A stretch of DNA of 64,000 nt from Orbus hercynius (GTDB lineage: Bacteria; Pseudomonadota; Gammaproteobacteria; Enterobacterales; Orbaceae): positions 16,095 to 80,094 of the forward strand of contig NZ_RBWY01000005.1 in NCBI RefSeq assembly GCF_003634275.1, given 5' to 3'. Numbering within the stretch: position 1 is the stretch's first letter; each line of letters opens with the position of its first letter. Made by a program: the position numbers and the translations under genes. Below, piece after piece: positions 58,967 through 64,000 of the stretch. The notes under the pieces are model-generated. The model was not told the origin of the DNA. It saw only the letters and a program-made list of their open reading frames with translations, and did not search any database.

Positions 58967-59899
58967 TCATGCTAAACAATTTAAAAACTGTTGTGTAATA
59001 TTTAATAAAAAATGACTGTATGCGTCTTTTGATAAATCAATACCCATTCCGAGGGGATCGAGCTCACCAACTTTTACATCGGTACCCTTAATAATTTTAT
59101 CAATAATAGCAGGGCTAAATTGTGGTTCTCTAAAAACACAAACAGCCTTTTTTTCGTTTAATTCGGTTTGAATTTCATAAACTTTTTTGATTCCCGGCTG
59201 AATTGCAGGATTGATAGTTAAGCTACCTAAATTATTGAGGTTAAATTCATTTTCGAAATAACCATAACCATCATGAAAAACAAAATAACCGCTATTTTGT
59301 ACGCTATTAAGTTTTTTTGCAATAATTTGTTGAGTTTCTTTTAATTGCTCAATAAACATTGCCAAATTTTTATCCAATAACGCCGATTTATCGGGATAGA
59401 TTTGTACCAATTTGTCATGGATAATTTGCGCACTTACGGCGGCAATTTTCGGCGATAGCCAAATATGCATATCGAGTTCATGACCGTGTGAGTGATCATG
59501 ATGATGATCGTGTTCGTCACCATCTTCATCGTGATCATCGTCATGCCCTTCTCGCAATAAAGGCATAATTTTGGGGTTATTAGCTAAAGATAACTGTTTC
59601 TCGTCATCAATATTTCTCAGTAGACTCGGTAAAAACGTTTCCATATCATCACCAATCCAAATAACGAGATCGGCTGACTTTAATTTAACTAAATCAGACG
59701 GTTTCAATGCATAACTATGAGGTGATGCGCCATCTGGTAATAATATCTCAGTGGTGGTGACACCATCAGCAATCGCGGCTGTGATAAAACCTAATGGCTT
59801 AACTGATGTAACGATGCTTGCTTGTGCATATGAAATCGGTAATACACCGCCAATCACAAATAACGCAATAAATTTTATTATTAAATTATATCTAAACAT
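58967..59899 (-). CDS. znuA: Zinc ABC transporter periplasmic binding protein ZnuA
   Basis: ZnuA captures periplasmic zinc for the ZnuBC permease. From ATG at 59899, with AGAGGT seven bases before it, the product is 310 aa (E. coli 310); a start nine codons earlier lacks a ribosome binding site. A signal peptide (about 1-27) precedes the mature domain. The His/Asp-rich metal loop lies near 117-142. The cluster-A9 zinc ligands are in SPHSYALKPSD, DMHIWLSP and FHDGYGYFE. Divergent from znuCB across a 75-bp Zur region. Confidence 0.96.
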   Translation of the reverse strand: MFRYNLIIKFIALFVIGGVLPISYAQASIVTSVKPLGFITAAIADGVTTTEILLPDGASPHSYALKPSDLVKLKSADLVIWIGDDMETFLPSLLRNIDDEKQLSLANNPKIMPLLREGHDDDHDEDGDEHDHHHDHSHGHELDMHIWLSPKIAAVSAQIIHDKLVQIYPDKSALLDKNLAMFIEQLKETQQIIAKKLNSVQNSGYFVFHDGYGYFENEFNLNNLGSLTINPAIQPGIKKVYEIQTELNEKKAVCVFREPQFSPAIIDKIIKGTDVKVGELDPLGMGIDLSKDAYSHFLLNITQQFLNCLA

Positions 59900-59932
59900 A
59901 TATAATACCTCTATCCTGAAAAACAAATGTTA

Positions 59933-59947
59933 TGTTATAATATAACA
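59933..59947. promoter_or_regulatory. Zur operator between znuA and znuC
   Basis: The 15-bp perfect palindrome TGTTATAATATAACA sits midway in the divergent znuA/znuC gap and matches the core of the enterobacterial Zur box. The flanking AAATGT and ACATTT extend the symmetry imperfectly. A single site could repress both directions. Confidence 0.85.
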
Positions 59948-59974
59948 CATTTTTAGATAAGCAAATTAAATTTT

Positions 59975-60748
59975 ATGCAACCTCTTGTGTCAGCTCAAAA
60001 TATATTCGTCGAATTTAACCAGCAAAATGTGTTGGAGAATGTCTCTTTCTCAATTGAAATGGGGAAAATCATTACGTTGCTAGGACCAAATGGTGCCGGC
60101 AAATCGACGTTAGTCAAACTTGTTTTAGGGCTATTGCAACCCAGTAGAGGCAGCATTATTAGAAAAGCTAATCTGACTATTGGTTATGTACCTCAAAAAC
60201 TGAAACTAGACCCAACGTTGCCCCTGACAGTCAAGCGCTTTATCAAATTAAACAGTCATATTGTCGATGATGAGATCGTTAATATCCTGCATCAAGTCAA
60301 TGGCGAAAAGCTCATTAACAAAACCATGCACCAGCTATCGGGCGGTGAAATGCAACGTGTTTTGTTGGCACAGGCTTTAATAAAAAAACCTGAATTATTA
60401 ATTCTTGATGAGCCGACACAAGGTGTCGATATCAATGGGCAAGTGTCATTATATAACTTAATTGCTAACGCCAAACATCGTTTTAACTGTGCGGTGCTAA
60501 TGGTTTCACATGACCTGCATCTAGTGATGGCAAAAACCGATGAAGTTATTTGCTTAAATAAGCATATCTGCTGTGTTGGTGCACCATCACAAATTTCATC
60601 GGATCCCGAATTCATTGCATTGTTTGGGCAAAATACCGCTAACCAATTAGCCGTATATAAGCATCACCATATTCATCAGCCAGCGTCGAAACACCGCTAT
60701 CAAGGCAGAATTCAACTCCCCAAATTTGGAAAAACTGACCATGTTTGA
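59975..60748 (+). CDS. znuC: Zinc ABC transporter ATPase ZnuC
   Basis: ZnuC powers zinc import. The 257-aa protein (E. coli 251) has Walker [10 protein letters not shown] at 37-45, the Q-loop GYVPQKL near 70, the ABC signature [13 protein letters not shown] near 121-133, Walker [13 protein letters not shown] near 141-152, and the switch MVSHDLHLV near 175-183. The last 8 bp overlap the chosen znuB start. It is likely Zur-regulated. Confidence 0.97.
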   Translation: MQPLVSAQNIFVEFNQQNVLENVSFSIEMGKIITLLGPNGAGKSTLVKLVLGLLQPSRGSIIRKANLTIGYVPQKLKLDPTLPLTVKRFIKLNSHIVDDEIVNILHQVNGEKLINKTMHQLSGGEMQRVLLAQALIKKPELLILDEPTQGVDINGQVSLYNLIANAKHRFNCAVLMVSHDLHLVMAKTDEVICLNKHICCVGAPSQISSDPEFIALFGQNTANQLAVYKHHHIHQPASKHRYQGRIQLPKFGKTDHV

Positions 60749-61541
60749 ATTACTTTTGCCACCTTTAATCGTTGGCATCGCATTATCTTGTATCAGCGGT
60801 CCGCTGGGTTCATTTGTGGTGTGGCGCAAAATGTCATATTTTGGTGATACCCTATCACACGCAGCACTACTGGGCATTGCCATGGGTTTTCTACTCAATA
60901 TCAATCCGTTTTATGCCGTGATATTCATTACCGTCATTTTAGCAATTGCTTTAGTTTACCTCGAGTCACAACAAAAAATAGCCATTGATACCTTATTAGG
61001 CATTTTAGCGCACAGCTCACTCTCTCTGGGCGTTGTGGTAATTAGTTTAATGAAAAATATTCGTGTCGATTTGATGGGTTATCTATTTGGTGATCTATTA
61101 TCAATCACATTTACTGATATTTATTTGATGATCGGTGGCATTGTTATTGTGGGATGCGTTATTATTTTGAACTGGAATAAATTTCTATTTGTCACCGTCA
61201 GTGAGGAACTCGCCTTCAGCCATGGCATTAATGTTGTCAAGACAAAACTCTTACTCACGTTAACATTAGCACTCACCATTGGGCTGGCAATGAAATTTGT
61301 GGGTGCCTTAATTATTACCTCGTTGCTCATTATTCCCGCTGCAACGGCAAGGTTCTATGCAAAAACCCCAGAACAAATGGCACTTTATGCCATATTAGTC
61401 GGCTCGGCATCTGTGATTGGTGGGCTAATGTTCTCAGCATATTATGATACGCCGACCGGGCCATCTGTCGTAATAATCAATGCATTACTTTTTATTATTT
61501 CGTTAGTGATATCAAAACTAGCTAAATTTAATATGAACTGA
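60741..61541 (+). CDS. znuB: Zinc ABC transporter permease ZnuB
   Basis: ZnuB is the membrane subunit for zinc import. ATG at 60741 ([17 protein letters not shown]) is chosen over 60726 because it matches E. coli (MIELLFPGWLAGIMLAC); the product is 266 aa against 261. About eight hydrophobic segments span the protein. Conserved blocks are [26 protein letters not shown] and [21 protein letters not shown]. It overlaps znuC. The 155-bp region after it (61542-61696) shows a 7-bp hairpin arm pair (61577-61583, 61599-61605) without a T-run. Confidence 0.96.
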   Translation: MFELLLPPLIVGIALSCISGPLGSFVVWRKMSYFGDTLSHAALLGIAMGFLLNINPFYAVIFITVILAIALVYLESQQKIAIDTLLGILAHSSLSLGVVVISLMKNIRVDLMGYLFGDLLSITFTDIYLMIGGIVIVGCVIILNWNKFLFVTVSEELAFSHGINVVKTKLLLTLTLALTIGLAMKFVGALIITSLLIIPAATARFYAKTPEQMALYAILVGSASVIGGLMFSAYYDTPTGPSVVIINALLFIISLVISKLAKFNMN

Positions 61542-61696
61542 GATTATGTGAATAATATCGCAAACGCGTTTAGTTGGATGGCAGAATATTGGTCAAAGTG
61601 CCATCTATTACCCAATAATCAACATCGAATTAATTTCATTCAATTATTGCCCGTAATATATTAGTCCTATAACGACATAAAAGCGGATAATATATT

Positions 61697-63220
61697 TTGT
61701 CTTTATTTACCATTTATACTCGCGCTTGTATTGGGATACAAGCACCAAAAATTGACGTAGAAATACATATTAGTAATGGTATGCCTAGTTTTACGCTTGT
61801 GGGTTTACCTGAAGCGTCAGTAAAGGAAGCAAAAGATCGCGTACGAAGTGCGCTTATTAACAGTGGTTTTAGTTTTCCCTCTAAAAAAATTACCGTTAAT
61901 CTTTCGCCTGCAGATCTGCCTAAGGAAGGTAGTCGATTTGATTTACCCATAGCAGTTGCTATATTAGCCGCAACAGCGCAAATTGTGACTGATACGTTAC
62001 ACAAATATGAATTTTTGGGGGAACTTGCGTTATCAGGGCAAATTAGAGCGGTAAAAGGTGCAATTCCGGCAGCAATTTCAGCACAAAAAAATGATAAGGT
62101 ATTAATCATTTCGAATGAAAACGAATCAGAGCTTTCGCTTATTCATAATACTAATGCGATGGTCTGCCATAATTTAACCGAAATTAGTCAGCATTTCAGT
62201 AAGCAGTTACTCTTATCGAGGGTAGTTTATCGTGCCCCCGAAGCTGAGGCTTACATAGAACATGATCTACAAGATATTATCGGACAAGAACATGCAAAAA
62301 GAGTATTAGAAATTGCCGCAGCTGGTGGACATAATCTATTATTGATAGGTCCCCCGGGCACGGGTAAAACGATGCTTGCTAGCCGATTATCAAGTCTTTT
62401 ACCACCACTAAATGATCAGGAATCATTAGAAACAACCGCCATTGCAAGTTTGGCTAATCAGACACATAATCTCAATAATTGGCGAAAAAGACCTTTTAGG
62501 GCGCCACATCATAGTGCTTCATCGGCGGCGCTAGTCGGTGGCGGTACGATCCCAAAACCGGGTGAAATATCACTTGCCCACAATGGCATTTTATTTCTCG
62601 ATGAACTACCAGAATTTAGTCGTAAAGTACTCGATGCACTGAGAGAACCCTTAGAGTCAGGAGAAATTATTATTTCCAGAGCCAATGCCAAAATTACCTT
62701 TCCCGCTAAAGTACAACTTATCGCCGCAATGAATCCAAGCCCAACTGGGCATTATCAAGGAATCCACAATCGAACACCACCGCAACAAATTATCCGTTAC
62801 CTAAATCGACTTTCAGGTCCTTTTTTGGATAGATTTGATCTCTCAATCGAAGTACCACTGTTACCAAAAGGCGCATTACACCAGCAAAGACAGCAAGGGG
62901 AATCGAGTCGGACAATCAAAAAAAGAATTATCAAAGCAAGGGATAAGCAGATAAAACGAAATAATAAAATTAACAGTCAATTATCAACACAAGATATTAA
63001 TCAGTATTGTTTGATAAAACCAGAAGATAATCTATTTTTGGAACAAGCATTAATTAAACTTGGTCTATCAGTTAGAGCTTGGCATCGAATACTGAAAGTA
63101 TCAAGAACAATTGCTGATTTAGATGATAAAAATGACATAGAACGAAAACATATAACTGAAGCATTGAGTTATCGTTCTATGGATAAACTCTTAATACAAC
63201 TACATAAAAATATCGGTTAA
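61697..63220 (+). CDS. comM: ComM/YifB family AAA+ branch-migration helicase
   Basis: ComM is a hexameric helicase that promotes branch migration during natural transformation in Vibrio and Haemophilus; E. coli YifB is the homologue. The 507-aa protein (E. coli YifB 506) starts with TTG (MSLFTIYTRACIGIQ), the family start; the ribosome binding site is weak. An N-terminal Lon-like fold (1-170) precedes the Mg-chelatase-type AAA domain with Walker A GPPGTGKT at 218-225, NGILFLDELPEF and AAMNPSPTGHYQG. maoP converges 3 bp away, as in E. coli. Confidence 0.95.
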   Translation: MSLFTIYTRACIGIQAPKIDVEIHISNGMPSFTLVGLPEASVKEAKDRVRSALINSGFSFPSKKITVNLSPADLPKEGSRFDLPIAVAILAATAQIVTDTLHKYEFLGELALSGQIRAVKGAIPAAISAQKNDKVLIISNENESELSLIHNTNAMVCHNLTEISQHFSKQLLLSRVVYRAPEAEAYIEHDLQDIIGQEHAKRVLEIAAAGGHNLLLIGPPGTGKTMLASRLSSLLPPLNDQESLETTAIASLANQTHNLNNWRKRPFRAPHHSASSAALVGGGTIPKPGEISLAHNGILFLDELPEFSRKVLDALREPLESGEIIISRANAKITFPAKVQLIAAMNPSPTGHYQGIHNRTPPQQIIRYLNRLSGPFLDRFDLSIEVPLLPKGALHQQRQQGESSRTIKKRIIKARDKQIKRNNKINSQLSTQDINQYCLIKPEDNLFLEQALIKLGLSVRAWHRILKVSRTIADLDDKNDIERKHITEALSYRSMDKLLIQLHKNIG

Positions 63221-63223
63221 CAA

Positions 63224-63562
63224 TTAATCATCATTATCGATAAAGTCGTCAGTGATATCAACTTGTGGTTTACCACCAGATAGTGTATGAAATTTTTTAG
63301 ATCGATTAACACAGTTAATATATTTCAACCACACTTTTTCGTATTCGTTGCTCGCTTCTTTTTTCCCTCGACAAACAGCAACAAACGCCTTCTCATCGAC
63401 AGTTAAGGGTTTACGAATTTCACTATCCAATTCTTTAAATGCTACACCATACTTTTCTAAAAGCTGAGACTCTTTAATAGTAAAATCACCATGACGTGAA
63501 AAGCCCCTTGGGTAATTTTTATTATCAAAAAAACGTTGCTTTGAAATAAAGCTTTCTGTCAT
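63224..63562 (-). CDS. maoP: Macrodomain Ori organisation protein MaoP (YifE, DUF413)
   Basis: MaoP acts with the maoS DNA site to organise the Ori macrodomain in E. coli. The 112-aa protein is the same length as YifE and keeps RFFDNKNYPRGFSRHGDFTI and FHTLSGGKPQVD. In E. coli hdfR lies between it and the tRNA-Trp gene; here only 137 bp separate maoP from tRNA-Trp, with no strong terminator visible, so readthrough from the rRNA operon is possible. A maoS-like site was not searched for reliably. Confidence 0.94.
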   Translation of the reverse strand: MTESFISKQRFFDNKNYPRGFSRHGDFTIKESQLLEKYGVAFKELDSEIRKPLTVDEKAFVAVCRGKKEASNEYEKVWLKYINCVNRSKKFHTLSGGKPQVDITDDFIDNDD

Positions 63563-63699
63563 TTTTAATCCCTTATAACTTAGTTTAATTGAATGCTTTG
63601 CGGATTATAATTAAGTGCAGAGATCTGTAAATAGAAATTTTTAATTTATTGTTATTTAGCGATTCAATCGATTAAAAATAAGGCAATTATATCAAATAA

Positions 63700-63775
63700 T
63701 GGCAGGGGCGGAGAGGCTCGAACTCCCAACACCCGGTTTTGGAGACCGGTGCTCTACCAATTGAACTACGCCCCT
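63700..63775 (-). tRNA. trpT: tRNA-Trp (CCA)
   Basis: The 76-nt minus-strand tRNA begins AGGGGCGTAG and carries the anticodon loop CTCCAAA with CCA anticodon and an encoded 3' CCA. It is 9 bp after tRNA-Asp and almost identical to E. coli tRNA-Trp. Confidence 0.98.
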
Positions 63776-63784
63776 AGATGAGAT

Positions 63785-63861
63785 TGGCGGAACGGACGGG
63801 GCTCGAACCCGCGACCCCCTGCGTGACAGGCAGGTATTCTAACCAACTGAACTACCGCTCC
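63785..63861 (-). tRNA. aspT: tRNA-Asp (GTC)
   Basis: The 77-nt minus-strand tRNA begins GGAGCGGTAG, has anticodon loop CTGTCAC with GTC, and ends in encoded CCA. It lies between 5S rRNA and tRNA-Trp, the same distal order as in the E. coli rrnC operon. Confidence 0.98.
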
Positions 63862-63916
63862 ACCGAATAAGGTATAAAAATCTTTTAATAAGATTTTAAG
63901 TATCACATATTTAATA

Positions 63917-64000
63917 GTCTGGCGGTGACCTACTCTCACATGGGGGAACCCCCACACTACCATCGGCTCCACGGCGTTTCACTTCTGAGTTCGGCATGGG
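63917..64000 (-). rRNA. rrf: 5S rRNA, 3' part (partial)
   Basis: The minus-strand end of 5S rRNA is recognised from conserved blocks (CCCATGCCGAACTCAGAAGTG, broken by the window edge, then GCCGATGGTAGTGTGGGGG and GAGAGTAGG). The 5' third lies beyond the right edge. The exact 3' end is uncertain by a few bases. It marks the distal end of an rRNA operon running leftward into tRNA-Asp and tRNA-Trp. Confidence 0.95.

Noticed and set aside
63766..63972. Open frame across tRNA-Trp, tRNA-Asp and 5S rRNA
   Set aside because: It overlaps three certain RNA genes; the apparent protein (GGRGFEPRPFRQSHLGA) is the common tRNA-derived artefact.

Overview
The window is AT-rich, gene-dense chromosome of a gammaproteobacterium. 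Nearly every protein has a clear Escherichia coli counterpart of almost the same length, and several gene orders match E. coli: metY-rimP-nusA-infB-rbfA, iscRSUA-hscBA-fdx, mepM/znuA divergent from znuCB, hslR-hslO, ubiU-ubiV, csdA-csdE, carA-carB, and a ribosomal RNA operon end followed by tRNA-Asp and tRNA-Trp beside maoP and comM. The low GC, the mixture of conserved blocks with shuffled junctions, and a Haemophilus-type two-domain TehB suggest a host-associated lineage such as the Orbaceae (Gilliamella/Frischella/Orbus group). That placement is an inference from remembered sequences, not a computed phylogeny.

Layout. Positions 1-5000 hold the start of ftsH, rlmE, divergent yhbY, greA with an attenuated leader, a yicH-like AsmA gene and hslRO. 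Positions 5100-10740 hold an alanine/glycine symporter, a PFL-like (UPF0210) gene with its ACT-domain partner, alaA and an orphan lipase-like gene. Positions 10987-17640 hold nrdAB behind a pair of NrdR boxes, then glnD. Positions 17700-22210 hold an AEC transporter, an aldo/keto reductase, gstA, rhtA and truB. A self-contained autotransporter gene (22353-24716) splits truB from rbfA-infB-nusA-rimP-metY. Positions 30550-36730 hold pgpA-argI facing away from carAB across ArgR operators. A probable secreted protein of unknown function and tehB follow. Positions 39873-45259 carry the isc operon behind two adjacent IscR sites. The rest contains tyrA, ychE, xthA, xseA, a LacI-type regulator, ubiUV-csdAE, mrcB, sfsA, mepM, znuACB, comM, maoP, two tRNAs and the 3' part of 5S rRNA.

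Functional themes are translation and ribosome maturation (rlmE, yhbY, rimP, infB, rbfA, truB, hslR), transcription elongation (greA, nusA), Fe-S biogenesis (isc and csd), oxygen-independent ubiquinone hydroxylation (ubiUV), zinc uptake, arginine/pyrimidine supply, dNTP synthesis and cell-wall metabolism. Regulation is unusually readable: NrdR, ArgR, IscR and Zur-type operators, a likely self-repressing LacI promoter, and intrinsic terminators at many transcript ends.

I found no CRISPR array, prophage, transposase or defence island. The least ordinary items are the ubiUV-csdAE unit, whose CsdA has lost two expected active-site histidines; the ACT/PFL-like/alanine-symporter neighbourhood; the lipase-like orphan; the 532-residue secreted protein; and the GraL-like greA leader. 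I do not see convincing evidence of a wholly new multi-gene system.
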